Source: JAAZNF01 sp964561025
GTDB taxonomy: Bacteria > Myxococcota > B64-G9
NCBI GenBank assembly: GCA_964561025.1
Contig: CAZLNM010000006.1
Location: 20,416 to 84,415 of the forward strand
Reading direction: 5' to 3'
DNA length: 64,000 nucleotides
Shown: one piece after another, positions 1 to 7,965 of the stretch
Layout: every line of letters begins with the position of its first letter
Position numbering within the stretch: the stretch's first letter is position 1
The notes under the pieces: model-generated
Databases searched by the model: none
The model's input: the letters and a program-made list of their open reading frames with translations, nothing else
Told to the model about the DNA's origin: nothing
Made by a program: the position numbers and the translations under genes

Positions 1-837
1 GAGCGTTCCCTTGCCCGAGCGCACGCCGCGCTCGAACGTCCCCTCGTACACCACGCCGCGCGCCGAGACTTCTTTTCCTTCGCCGTGGCGCTCGCCGCCC
101 TGGAAGGCGCCGCTGTACACCGTCCCGTCCGCGAGCGTCTCCTTACCCTGGCCGTGTCGAACTCCGTTCTCGAATTGTCCCTCGTAGCGGCTGCCGTCTT
201 TTCGCACCTCGCTGCCCGGCCCGGTGAGGCGGTCGTCCTTCCAGGTGCCGGTGCGCTGGGTGCCGTCGGCCAGCGTCTCCTTGCCCGGTCCCTGGCGCAG
301 GCCCTTCTCGAACACGCCCTCGAAGCGCTCGCCGCGGGGGGTGGTCAGCACGCCCTTGCCGTGCCGCTCGCCGGCCTTCCACTCGCCGGTGTAGCTCGTG
401 CCGTCGGGCAGCGTCTCGCTGCCCTGGCCCTCCCGTTCGTCGTCTTTCCACTGGCCCTGGTACTTGAGCCCGGTCGGGGTGGTCAGCGTCCCCTGGCCGT
501 GGTGCCGGTCGCGCTCCCACTGGCCGGTGTAGGTGGTCCCGGTGGAGGAGACCTCGCTGCCCTGGCCGTGGCGCAGGCCGGCTTTCCACTGCCCGGTGTA
601 GCGGCTGCCGTCGGCCGACTTCAGCGTGCCCTCGCCCTCGGGGAGCCCGTTTGTGAAGCCACCCTCGTACTCCTCGCCCTGCGGCCCCTTGGCCTTGCCC
701 GGGCCGGCGGCCAGGCCGTTCTGGCAACTGCCTTCCAGGTGCGTCCAACCCTTCATGGACTGGTGCAGCTTGCAGGCGGGCTCGGCGGCCGAGGCCGCGA
801 GCGGAAATGAGAGCAAGAACGCGATCGAGATCCTCAT
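1..837 (-). CDS. Exported MORN-repeat protein (partial, runs off the left edge)
   Basis: The visible N-terminal 279 residues begin with a Sec-type signal peptide (MRISIAFLLSFPLAASAA, cleavage expected before EPACK), followed from about residue 50 by ten consecutive 23-residue MORN repeats of the form YxGxWxxGxxHGxGxxxxxDG. The frame stays open to base 1, so the C-terminus is missing. MORN repeats form extended beta-hairpin arrays and in bacteria often act as surface or envelope scaffolds; no catalytic domain is visible here. The ATG at 837 has a GGGGGA ribosome-binding site and overlaps the stop of the upstream small membrane gene (ATGA), so the two are probably translationally coupled. Antisense frames through this stretch are shadows of the repeats. 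Confidence 0.85.
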   Translation of the reverse strand, partial: MRISIAFLLSFPLAASAAEPACKLHQSMKGWTHLEGSCQNGLAAGPGKAKGPQGEEYEGGFTNGLPEGEGTLKSADGSRYTGQWKAGLRHGQGSEVSSTGTTYTGQWERDRHHGQGTLTTPTGLKYQGQWKDDEREGQGSETLPDGTSYTGEWKAGERHGKGVLTTPRGERFEGVFEKGLRQGPGKETLADGTQRTGTWKDDRLTGPGSEVRKDGSRYEGQFENGVRHGQGKETLADGTVYSGAFQGGERHGEGKEVSARGVVYEGTFERGVRSGKGTL

Positions 838-1052
838 GGCATTCCCCCATTGGCGAGGCGGATCCCCCAGATGGGACAGCGCGAGAGGGGAAGGTGGCAG
901 GACCGCTCGCACCCCGGGCAACGTTGGCCAGCGCGCTCGAGTAGCCACAGCACGCCCGCGCCGCCGAGGCCGAGCCCGATCAAGAGACGAAACAGCTCGC
1001 GCCGGCCGATCCGTTTGTCGTCTGCGGTGGCTTGGGGTTTTGGAAAGTGCAC
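834..1052 (-). CDS. Small membrane protein with clustered cysteines
   Basis: A 72-residue product with one hydrophobic helix (LFRLLIGLGLGGAGVLWLLE, about residues 19-38) after a basic N-terminus, then a short cytosolic or periplasmic tail carrying CPGCERSC and a further Cys, which could bind a metal. I recognise no family. The preferred start is the GTG at 1052 because the GGAGG at 1060-1064 lies seven bases upstream; the in-frame GTG at 1058 is too close to that site. The stop overlaps the ATG of the MORN protein by four bases, and this coupling is the main argument that the gene is real. Function unknown. Confidence 0.55.
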   Translation of the reverse strand: MHFPKPQATADDKRIGRRELFRLLIGLGLGGAGVLWLLERAGQRCPGCERSCHLPLSRCPIWGIRLANGGMP

Positions 1053-1168
1053 GGTCACCCCTCCGCCGGGAATCTACTCGATCGCGGGCCGGATGGGAAG
1101 TGAAACGCTTGCGGCGGCTGGTCGGGGCGGATATGGTTGCCCACCGAAACAACCCAAGGGAGAGAGCC

Positions 1169-1867
1169 ATGCCAAGACCCATCTTCGACCCCGACGTCGT
1201 CCACCAGTGCGCGCTTCGCGCCATCGGCAAGCCGAAGCCCGCCATGTTCGAGGCCTTCGCCGACGCCATGGAGGAGCATTACCCCGGCGTGCTCGACCGC
1301 GGCCAGCCCTGGATCTACTCCATCGCCGGCGGGGCCATGATCCAGATGAAGCTCTATTATGCCTCGCTGTACGAATACATCATGATCTGGGGCACGCCCA
1401 TCGGCTCCGAGGGGCACTCGGGGCGGCACTTCTGCGGCTTCTGGGACACGGTGATCGACGGCGAGACCTGGTACTACGGCGAGGGGCAGTTCGAGAAGAC
1501 CGTGTACCGGCCGGGCGACCGCATCTACGTGGGGCCGGGCCAGGCCCGGGCCATGAACTTCACCAACGGGGTGTGGGCGGTGGAGTACGAGCGCGGCCCG
1601 CTGCCCTTGTCGATGCCGTTCGGGCTGGCCGACGAGGTTTTCTCCTGCCTCGACTTCTGCACCGCGGCCCAGACGGTGAGCCTGTACACCGACCTGGTGT
1701 GCCGGCACTTCGGGCGCACCTTGGGGGCGGTGCCGGGCGCCGGGGGGCTGGTGCGGACCGTCACCGGCGCGGTGGGTGGCCTGGCGCGCAAGATCACCTT
1801 CGCCTTGCAGCCGCCGCCCGAGGTGGAGGCCATCCCCAAGGAGAACATCCGCTGGTTGTGCCGGTAG
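1169..1867 (+). CDS. ERG2/sigma-1 receptor family protein (sterol C8 isomerase-like)
   Basis: A 232-residue protein that aligns along residues 35-180 with eukaryotic ERG2 (sterol delta8-delta7 isomerase) and the sigma-1 receptor. Family landmarks seen: SLYEYIMIWGTPIGSEGHSG (65-84), WDTVIDG (92-98), YRPGD (113-117), VGPGQA (121-126) and VEYERG (138-143). The two acidic residues that line the ligand or catalytic pocket in human sigma-1 (Asp126, Glu172) correspond to Asp93 and Glu139, with the same 46-residue spacing. The N-terminal membrane anchor of the eukaryotic proteins is absent. The ATG at 1169 follows AAGGGAGA. In fungi the reaction is a double-bond shift in the sterol B ring; whether this protein isomerises a bacterial sterol is an inference, supported only by a steroid-type enzyme pair 9 kb away. 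Confidence 0.88.
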   Translation: MPRPIFDPDVVHQCALRAIGKPKPAMFEAFADAMEEHYPGVLDRGQPWIYSIAGGAMIQMKLYYASLYEYIMIWGTPIGSEGHSGRHFCGFWDTVIDGETWYYGEGQFEKTVYRPGDRIYVGPGQARAMNFTNGVWAVEYERGPLPLSMPFGLADEVFSCLDFCTAAQTVSLYTDLVCRHFGRTLGAVPGAGGLVRTVTGAVGGLARKITFALQPPPEVEAIPKENIRWLCR

Positions 1868-1927
1868 GAGGAGAGACTTTTTCTTCGCGCGGCCGCGGGT
1901 CGCGTGAGGAGAGGAGGGAGCGGGATC

Positions 1928-4009
1928 ATGAAACGCGCGCTGGTGTGGACCCTGGGTGTGCTATTTTCGGCGAGCGCCGCGGCCGACGAGGGCATGTGGC
2001 TGCTCAACGACTTCCCCGCGACGCTGGTGAAGAAGCGCTACAACTTCCTCCCCGACCAGAAGTGGCTCGACCACGTGCGGCTGTCCTCGGTGCGGCTGGC
2101 CCAGGGCTGCTCGGGGAGCTTCGTCTCGCCGGACGGGCTGATCCTCACCAACCACCACTGCGCCCACTCGTGCGTGGAGCAGCTCTCCAGCGCCGAGAAG
2201 GACTTCGTGCGCGACGGCTTCTACGCCGCCACGCTCGCCGATGAGAAGAAGTGCCCCGAGCTCGAGGCCAACGTGCTCGAGGAGATCCGGGACGTGACGA
2301 AGCGCGTGCTGGACGCGGGCGGCAAGAAGAGCGGCGCCGCCTGGAACGACGCCACCCGGGCCGAGATGGCCCGCATCGAGAAGGAGTGCGCCTCGGGGAC
2401 GGAGGTGCGCTGCGACGTGGTGACGCTGTACAACGGCGGGCGCTACCACCTGTACCGCTACCGGCGCTACCAGGACCTGCGGCTGGTGTTCGTGCCGGAG
2501 TTCGCGATCGCTTTCTTCGGCGGCGATCCCGACAACTTCACCTACCCCCGCTACGATCTCGACATGGCCTTCGTGCGGGCCTACCACAACGGCCAGCCGG
2601 CGAAGGTGGAGCACTTCCTGCGCTGGTCGCAGGCCGGCGCGGCCGAGGGCGAGCTGACCTTCGTCACCGGTCACCCCGGCGCCACCCAGCGCCGCCTCAC
2701 GATGGCCGAGCTCGAGGTGCAGCGCGACGTGGCGCTGCCGCTGGTGTTGCACTACCTGCTCGAGCTGCGCGGAGTGCTGTCGCAGTTCAATCGTTCCTCG
2801 GAGGAGCACAAGCGCATCTCCACCGCCAACCTGTTCTACGTGGAGAACGGCGTCAAGGCCCGCCGCGGCATGTGGCAGGCGCTGCTCGAGCCGGGCTTTC
2901 TTTCGCAGAAGCTGGCCGCCGAGGAGAAATTGCGCCAGGCCATCCGCCGCCGCCCCGCGCTGGCCCGCCGGGTGGGCCGGGCCTTCGAGGAGATCGCCGA
3001 GTCTCAGAAGATCCTGCGCGCGCTCCTGCCGCGGGCCGCCTTCCTGGAATACGATCCCAAGGTCCCGCTGCTCAGGGGACTCGGCAACCGGGAGGACCTG
3101 CTGCGCATCGCCCTCCAGCTGGTGCGGCTCGCGGACGAGCGCGAGAAACCCAACGAGGAGCGCCTGAGCGAGTTCAGCGACGCCAACCTGCCGGCCCTGG
3201 AGCAGGAGGTCCTCATCGCGGCGCCCTTCTACGACGACATGCAGGAGGTGCTGCTCGCCTACTCGCTTTCGAAGCTGCGCGAGGCGCTGGGGCCGGACGA
3301 CCCGGCGGTGAAGGCCATCCTGGGAGCGGAGTCGCCCGAGGAGCTGGCCCGGCGGGCCATCCGCGAGACGAAACTCAAGGATCTCTCCTTCCGCCGTGAG
3401 CTGTTTACCGGCGGGCGGGCGGCGCTGGCCGCGTGCCGTGACCCGCTCATCGAGCTGGCGCGGCGCTTCGACGGGCCGGGCCGGGAGGCGCGCAAGCAGA
3501 TCTGGGAGCGGGTGGTGGCGCCGGTGCGCCGGGCCAGCGAGGCCATCGCCGCGGCGCGCTTCGCCCTGGAAGGAACGGCCGCCTACCCCGACGCCACCTT
3601 CACCCTGCGCATCAGCTACGGGGCGGTGCAGGGGTACCGCGAGTTCGAGCGCGACATCCGCCCGCACACCGATTTTCGGGGGGCCTTCGCGCGCCACACC
3701 GGGCGGGAGCCGTACGCGCTGCCGGCCTCCTGGCTGGCCGCCAAGGAGCGGCTCGAGCTGGACACGCCGTTCAACTTCTGCACCACCAACGACATCATCG
3801 GCGGCAACTCCGGCTCGCCGGTGATCAACAAGAACGCCGAGATGGTGGGGCTGGTCTTCGACGGCAACCTCCAGAGCCTGGGCGGGGATTTCTACTACGA
3901 CGGCAGCCAGAACCGCACCGTGGCGGTCAGTTCGCGGGGCGTGCTTCATGCCCTGGAGCGCATCTACCGCGCGGAGCGGATCCTCGAGGAGATCACGCCC
4001 AAGAAGTGA
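1928..4009 (+). CDS. S46 family dipeptidyl-peptidase (DPP7/DPP11 type)
   Basis: A 693-residue exported serine peptidase, the usual length for family S46, which removes dipeptides from peptide N-termini in the periplasm. It has a signal peptide ending SASAAADEG and the N-terminal block GSFVSPDGLILTNHHC with the catalytic His near residue 76-77. The Asp lies in RYDLDMAF (about 212) and the nucleophile in GGNSGSP (Ser about 628). The residue 18 positions after the Ser is Gly (FDGN). In Porphyromonas DPP11 an Arg there selects Asp/Glu, while Gly is typical of DPP7, so a preference for hydrophobic P1 residues is inferred. The ATG at 1928 has GGAGGG nine bases upstream; the longer reading from 1904 lacks a site. 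It probably feeds amino acids from scavenged or prey protein. Confidence 0.93.
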   Translation: MKRALVWTLGVLFSASAAADEGMWLLNDFPATLVKKRYNFLPDQKWLDHVRLSSVRLAQGCSGSFVSPDGLILTNHHCAHSCVEQLSSAEKDFVRDGFYAATLADEKKCPELEANVLEEIRDVTKRVLDAGGKKSGAAWNDATRAEMARIEKECASGTEVRCDVVTLYNGGRYHLYRYRRYQDLRLVFVPEFAIAFFGGDPDNFTYPRYDLDMAFVRAYHNGQPAKVEHFLRWSQAGAAEGELTFVTGHPGATQRRLTMAELEVQRDVALPLVLHYLLELRGVLSQFNRSSEEHKRISTANLFYVENGVKARRGMWQALLEPGFLSQKLAAEEKLRQAIRRRPALARRVGRAFEEIAESQKILRALLPRAAFLEYDPKVPLLRGLGNREDLLRIALQLVRLADEREKPNEERLSEFSDANLPALEQEVLIAAPFYDDMQEVLLAYSLSKLREALGPDDPAVKAILGAESPEELARRAIRETKLKDLSFRRELFTGGRAALAACRDPLIELARRFDGPGREARKQIWERVVAPVRRASEAIAAARFALEGTAAYPDATFTLRISYGAVQGYREFERDIRPHTDFRGAFARHTGREPYALPASWLAAKERLELDTPFNFCTTNDIIGGNSGSPVINKNAEMVGLVFDGNLQSLGGDFYYDGSQNRTVAVSSRGVLHALERIYRAERILEEITPKK

Positions 4010-4037
4010 CATGGTTTCGGCGCGACCGTCGCGCGAC

Positions 4038-4066
4038 TTGGCCCAGACCGGAATCTTCGCTATCAT
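4038..4066 (+). promoter_or_regulatory. Candidate sigma-70-type promoter, possibly giving a leaderless mRNA
   Basis: TTGGCC at 4038-4043, a 17-base spacer, and TATCAT at 4061-4066. The predicted transcript would begin at or next to the ATG at 4073, which has no ribosome-binding site, so the downstream lipoprotein may be translated from a leaderless message. The -35 is imperfect. Confidence 0.35.
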
Positions 4067-4072
4067 GCCGTC

Positions 4073-6115
4073 ATGGGAAGACTGACTCATGGGTTGGCAA
4101 GTTGTGGGCTGGCGCTGTGGTGCGGGGCCTGTTCGACCGAGACCACCGGCCCCAACCGGACCCCGGTCGCCGAGGCCGGGCCGGACCACGCGGTCAAGGT
4201 CGGCCAGACGCTGCTCCTCGACGGGAGCGAAAGCCGCGATCCGGACGGGGACGCGCTCTCGGGCGCCTGGCGCCTGCTGGTGGCGCCGGACGGCGCCCAG
4301 GCCGTGCCCGTCCCTGTGGGCGCCGACTCGCTTCGCGCCCAGCTCACCCCCGACCGGGCCGGGCTGTGGGTCGCGGGGCTGCGGGTGTGGGATCGGGCCG
4401 GCCTTTCGGCCGTGGACGCGCTGGTGATCCGGGTCGAGCCGCCGCAGGCCTGCCAGAAAGACGAGGACTGCGAGGACCTCGACTACTGCAACGGGCTCGA
4501 CACCTGCGACCCGCAGGGGATGTGCCGCCACTCGGGCAACCCGTGCCCCGCGAACACCATCTGCGACAGCCCCAAGAAGCGCTGCGTCGACTGCCTGCGC
4601 GACGAGCACTGCCCGCCGGCGGGCGTGGCCTGCCGGACGGCGCGCTGCGATAGCGAGGCCGGCCTGTGCCGAACAGCGAACGACGACGGCGCCGCCTGCG
4701 ACGACGGGGACTTCTGCAACGGCCAGGACAGTTGCCGTGACGGCGCCTGCTCGGTCCACGGCGACCCCCCCGAGTGCCCCTTCGGCTGCAACACGTCCGC
4801 CAACCGCTGCAACGAGTGCCAGGACAACGGCGCCTGCGACGATGGCAACGCCTGCACCGATGATCGCTGCGAGAACCAGGCCTGCATCCACCCCTGTCTG
4901 GACTCCCGCTGCACCCACCTCGAGCCGCGGCCCGGCTCGGAGCCAGGCACCGCGAGCTTCGACATCGACACCTGCCCCGGCGCGGTGCCGCCCGGGAGCG
5001 TGCTGTGCCAGTCGAGCCGCAACCAGTCCGCGCTGCTCATCGACGAGAACCTCGACGAGGGCTTCGGCAAGTTCGATACCGTGAGCAGCGAGGTCACCCT
5101 GGAGAGCGCGGCCCAGAACCCGCGCCGGCCGGGGCAAAAGGGCGCCCGCATCTGCATGAACATGTCCGTGGTGTCCACCTCGCTCGACACCCGCGGGCTC
5201 GCCGATGTGCTGGTGGCCTTCTCGGCGGCCAACGAGTCGCTGGGGACGGATCAGATGTTCGTGCTCGACTACACCACCAACGGCAGCGACTGGGTGAGCC
5301 TGTTCATGTTCGGCGAGGGCAAGCCGCAGGCCTACCGGGACTTCTTCGTGTTTCTGCCCGCCGAAGCGGAGAACCAGGATGCCGTCACCATCAGCTTCTT
5401 TCTCCTGGGCAACAACATCGGCGCAAACGATTGTGCCCGGCTCGACGACGTGCGCGTGTTTGCGCTGCTGCCGGCGGCGCGCACGAACGATCTGCTCTTT
5501 GCAGACTTCGAGGACTCTGCCTGTACGCTTGGGAACTTCACCGTCACCGGAAACGCCGGCGACGTGACACCCATGCTGGAAAGCGGAAGCTGCCGGGTGC
5601 GCCTGAAGGAGAACCGCAACGGCGCGCTGGTGTCGCCGCTCATCGATACCAGCGCGGTACCGCGCGAGAACCTGCTGCGCCTGAGCTGGGATTGGAAGGC
5701 CGCCGGCGACGTGCGGGAGAACCGCTACTGGCTGGTCGAGTTCTCGGTCGACAACGGCGGGACCTGGCTGCCGCTGGCCGCCACCGGCCACGACGAGCCG
5801 CCGACGAACTACTCGCGCTTCTCGGTGCTGCTCCCGTGCGAGGCCTACGGCACGCAGTCGCTGCGCATCCGCTTCATCGCCCCGGATACCGCCAGCTCGG
5901 GCGCGTCTGAGCTGGTCTACATCGACAACGTGCGGCTCGCCGAGATCGAGCCGGAGTGGGTGGACGCATTTTCTCCCATCGAGGATCTGGGCGGCGGAGT
6001 GCTGGGCGGCCGCATCAGCTCGAGCCAGGGCGGCACGGCGCGGGTCGAGTGCCGCATCAACTGCGGTCCGTCCCTGCTGTGGACCTCCCGCGAGAACATC
6101 AGCATTCAGCAATAG
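4073..6115 (+). CDS. Cys-rich lipoprotein with PKD-like and jelly-roll-like regions
   Basis: A 680-residue exported protein. The N-terminus is hydrophobic and ends in CGACSTE, an acceptable though not ideal lipobox. Residues about 30-125 look like a PKD/Ig-type domain (RTPVAEAGPDHAVKVGQ and GSESRDPDGD are typical). Residues about 130-290 carry many paired cysteines in CNGLDTC/CNGQDSC/CTDDRC-type modules common in myxobacterial surface proteins. The rest forms two related segments of about 160 residues, each with aromatic WDW or FxVDNGGTW-like strands that suggest carbohydrate-binding or MAM-like beta-sandwiches. No enzyme motif is visible; a surface adhesin or binding role is inferred. It converges on the lipid A operon, 15 bases stop to stop. 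Confidence 0.8.
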   Translation: MGRLTHGLASCGLALWCGACSTETTGPNRTPVAEAGPDHAVKVGQTLLLDGSESRDPDGDALSGAWRLLVAPDGAQAVPVPVGADSLRAQLTPDRAGLWVAGLRVWDRAGLSAVDALVIRVEPPQACQKDEDCEDLDYCNGLDTCDPQGMCRHSGNPCPANTICDSPKKRCVDCLRDEHCPPAGVACRTARCDSEAGLCRTANDDGAACDDGDFCNGQDSCRDGACSVHGDPPECPFGCNTSANRCNECQDNGACDDGNACTDDRCENQACIHPCLDSRCTHLEPRPGSEPGTASFDIDTCPGAVPPGSVLCQSSRNQSALLIDENLDEGFGKFDTVSSEVTLESAAQNPRRPGQKGARICMNMSVVSTSLDTRGLADVLVAFSAANESLGTDQMFVLDYTTNGSDWVSLFMFGEGKPQAYRDFFVFLPAEAENQDAVTISFFLLGNNIGANDCARLDDVRVFALLPAARTNDLLFADFEDSACTLGNFTVTGNAGDVTPMLESGSCRVRLKENRNGALVSPLIDTSAVPRENLLRLSWDWKAAGDVRENRYWLVEFSVDNGGTWLPLAATGHDEPPTNYSRFSVLLPCEAYGTQSLRIRFIAPDTASSGASELVYIDNVRLAEIEPEWVDAFSPIEDLGGGVLGGRISSSQGGTARVECRINCGPSLLWTSRENISIQQ

Positions 6116-6130
6116 CGGTGGTGCGAGGTG

Positions 6131-6484
6131 TCAGCCTTCAGACACCCAGGGGACCAGGTCGAGGCCGAAGACCAGCCCCAGACAGCCGGTGATCACGATC
6201 CCGAAACACAGCGCCGCCTGCAGCGGGGAGGGGCGCAGCCGCTGGAACAGCAGGCTGCCGCCCAGCAGGCCGCCGAGCGCCAGCAGCGGGCCTCCCACGC
6301 TCCAGGCCACCTCGGCCAGCCGCGCCGAGGCGCTGGCGCGGTGCAGCAGCGCGGCCAGCAGAAGGGCCAGCGTGGTTCCCGCCACCAGGCCGCATATCCC
6401 GCCCACCCAGGCGAACGACGGGATCGCCGGCTCGCCGCTCTCGGCCGGTCCGGGCGGTGGCTGGTTTTGTGGTTCGGTGGTCAT
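6131..6484 (-). CDS. Small four-helix membrane protein of the lipid A operon
   Basis: A 117-residue protein with a Pro-rich cytosolic N-terminus (MTTEPQNQPPPGPAESGEP) and about four hydrophobic helices. I do not recognise the family; it resembles small uncharacterised inner-membrane proteins. The ATG at 6484 has GGGGAG about eight bases upstream, and the longer reading from 6520 lacks one. It overlaps the stop of the glycosyltransferase by four bases (ATGA), so it is the last gene of the four-gene operon. A role in handling a lipid-linked sugar or supporting the transferase is possible but unproven. Confidence 0.75.
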   Translation of the reverse strand: MTTEPQNQPPPGPAESGEPAIPSFAWVGGICGLVAGTTLALLLAALLHRASASARLAEVAWSVGGPLLALGGLLGGSLLFQRLRPSPLQAALCFGIVITGCLGLVFGLDLVPWVSEG

Positions 6485-7965
6485 GGTGGTGGCTCCCCTT
6501 GCGGAGGAATTCCCAGGCACGCCCAGAAACGGTACTGCCGGGCCCGCCAGGGCGCCTCGGGGCCGTCCTTGAGGAGGAGAAAGCGCTCCGCGGCCCCTTG
6601 GCAGATGGCGGGCGGCCGCAAGGCGTCCGAGGCGGGTTGCAGCACCAGCAAGCGGGGGGGGCGGGTGCGCGGCGGCAGCTCCTCCTCCCAGAGGTCGTAC
6701 TGAGAACGCCGGCCCGGCGCGGGCAGGTAGTGGACGCTGTGCCCGGTGTAGTAGGAGAGCGCGCTGGTGGTGGCATACCCTTCGGCCGCCAGCGCGGCGC
6801 CCAGGGCGTCGGCGTCATCCGCGGCCTCTCGCGCCAGCTCCCACCAGCCCCGCAGGCGCGCCGTGGCGTCGCGTTCCAGAGAGATGGGGAGAAAAGGCAC
6901 CAGCGCCTGGAGGTGGATGAGCACCGAGAAGACCCCGGCGATCCCCACGGCCAAGGCGGTCCACAGGCCGCGCCGGTGCACAAACCACCGGCCGCCGGAG
7001 ATCATCCACGGCAGCGCCGGCAAGGCCGCCGTCCAGGCCGCCGCCGGCCAGTTGGCCTCGACCTTGTGGAACAGCGATAGCCCGGCGCACAGCAGCGCGA
7101 GCGGCGCCGCCAGGCACCAGCACAGGAAGATCTGCGGCCGGGTGGCGACGCGCCGGGAGAAGCCGACGGCCAGAAACATGGCCAGGGCCACCGCCGCCAC
7201 CGGGCCCAGCACGCCCAGTTGCCCGCCGACGAACTGCGCGAGGTGCAGGGGCGCGAAGGAAGCGTCGGCGAAGGCGTGGTGGGCCTGGAAGGCCAGCGAG
7301 CCGCCCCGGTGCATGGCGTTCCAGGCCAGGTGCGGGACGAGCAGCCCCAGCGCCACGGCGCCCGCCAGGGCGCTGTGGGGTGAGAGCAGCGCCTCGCGGC
7401 CGGTGCGCGACGCCGCGGCGTACAAGAGCAGGCCCAGCACCGCGAGAAAACCGGTGTTCTTCGAGAGCACGCACAACGCGAGCGATAGGCCCAGCCCCAC
7501 CCACGCCGAGCGCCGGTCGGCGCGAAGCCGCAGGGCGAAGAACAGGGTCCACGACCAGCCAAAGGCCAGGGCGGTTTCCGGGGTGCTGATCAGGGAGCCC
7601 ACCGACAGGATCGGCGTCGCGCTTCCCAGGACGGCGATCCACAGGGCCTGGCGCGGGCTGGCGGAGAGCGCCAGCGCGTTCTGGAACAGGAGCCAGGAGG
7701 TCGCCGCGCCCAGCAGGATGGCCGGCAGGCGCACCGCGAGCTCGGATTCTCCCATGAACCAGCAGGACAGGTGGATGAGCCAGGCCAGGAGCGGCGGGTG
7801 GTCGAAGTAGCCCCAGGCCGGCTGGCGCGACCAGGCCAGGTAGTAGGCCTCGTCCGGAGAAAGCTCGAGCCGGCCCGCCAGGAACAGGCGCAGGCCGCTC
7901 AGCAACACCAGGAAGATCCCCAGCGCGAGCGCGGAGTTTCGTTCCTCTCGGTTCGCGAAGATCAT
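6481..7965 (-). CDS. GT39/ArnT-like membrane glycosyltransferase
   Basis: A 494-residue integral membrane protein of the PMT/ArnT superfamily (GT-C fold), which moves a sugar from a polyprenyl-phosphate donor to an acceptor on the periplasmic face. The first periplasmic loop has the expected acidic pair (LELSPDEAYY, Asp38-Glu39) and the conserved YFDHPPLLAW at about 53-62. About ten or more hydrophobic helices follow, then a soluble C-terminal tail. It sits directly after lpxB (overlap ATGA at 7962-7965), so lipid A or its core is the most likely acceptor; the sugar cannot be read from sequence. ArnT proper transfers aminoarabinose, but no arn genes lie nearby. Confidence 0.85.
   Translation of the reverse strand: MIFANREERNSALALGIFLVLLSGLRLFLAGRLELSPDEAYYLAWSRQPAWGYFDHPPLLAWLIHLSCWFMGESELAVRLPAILLGAATSWLLFQNALALSASPRQALWIAVLGSATPILSVGSLISTPETALAFGWSWTLFFALRLRADRRSAWVGLGLSLALCVLSKNTGFLAVLGLLLYAAASRTGREALLSPHSALAGAVALGLLVPHLAWNAMHRGGSLAFQAHHAFADASFAPLHLAQFVGGQLGVLGPVAAVALAMFLAVGFSRRVATRPQIFLCWCLAAPLALLCAGLSLFHKVEANWPAAAWTAALPALPWMISGGRWFVHRRGLWTALAVGIAGVFSVLIHLQALVPFLPISLERDATARLRGWWELAREAADDADALGAALAAEGYATTSALSYYTGHSVHYLPAPGRRSQYDLWEEELPPRTRPPRLLVLQPASDALRPPAICQGAAERFLLLKDGPEAPWRARQYRFWACLGIPPQGEPPP

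Noticed and set aside
1961..6112. A 1383-codon open frame on the minus strand
   Set aside because: It lies opposite the S46 peptidase and the PKD lipoprotein, both of which have clear motifs; its Ala/Arg/Val/His-rich sequence is typical of an antisense shadow in GC-rich DNA.
6128..6145. Hairpin GTGTC...GACAC as a bidirectional terminator
   Set aside because: The stem is only five pairs and there is no T-run on either strand.
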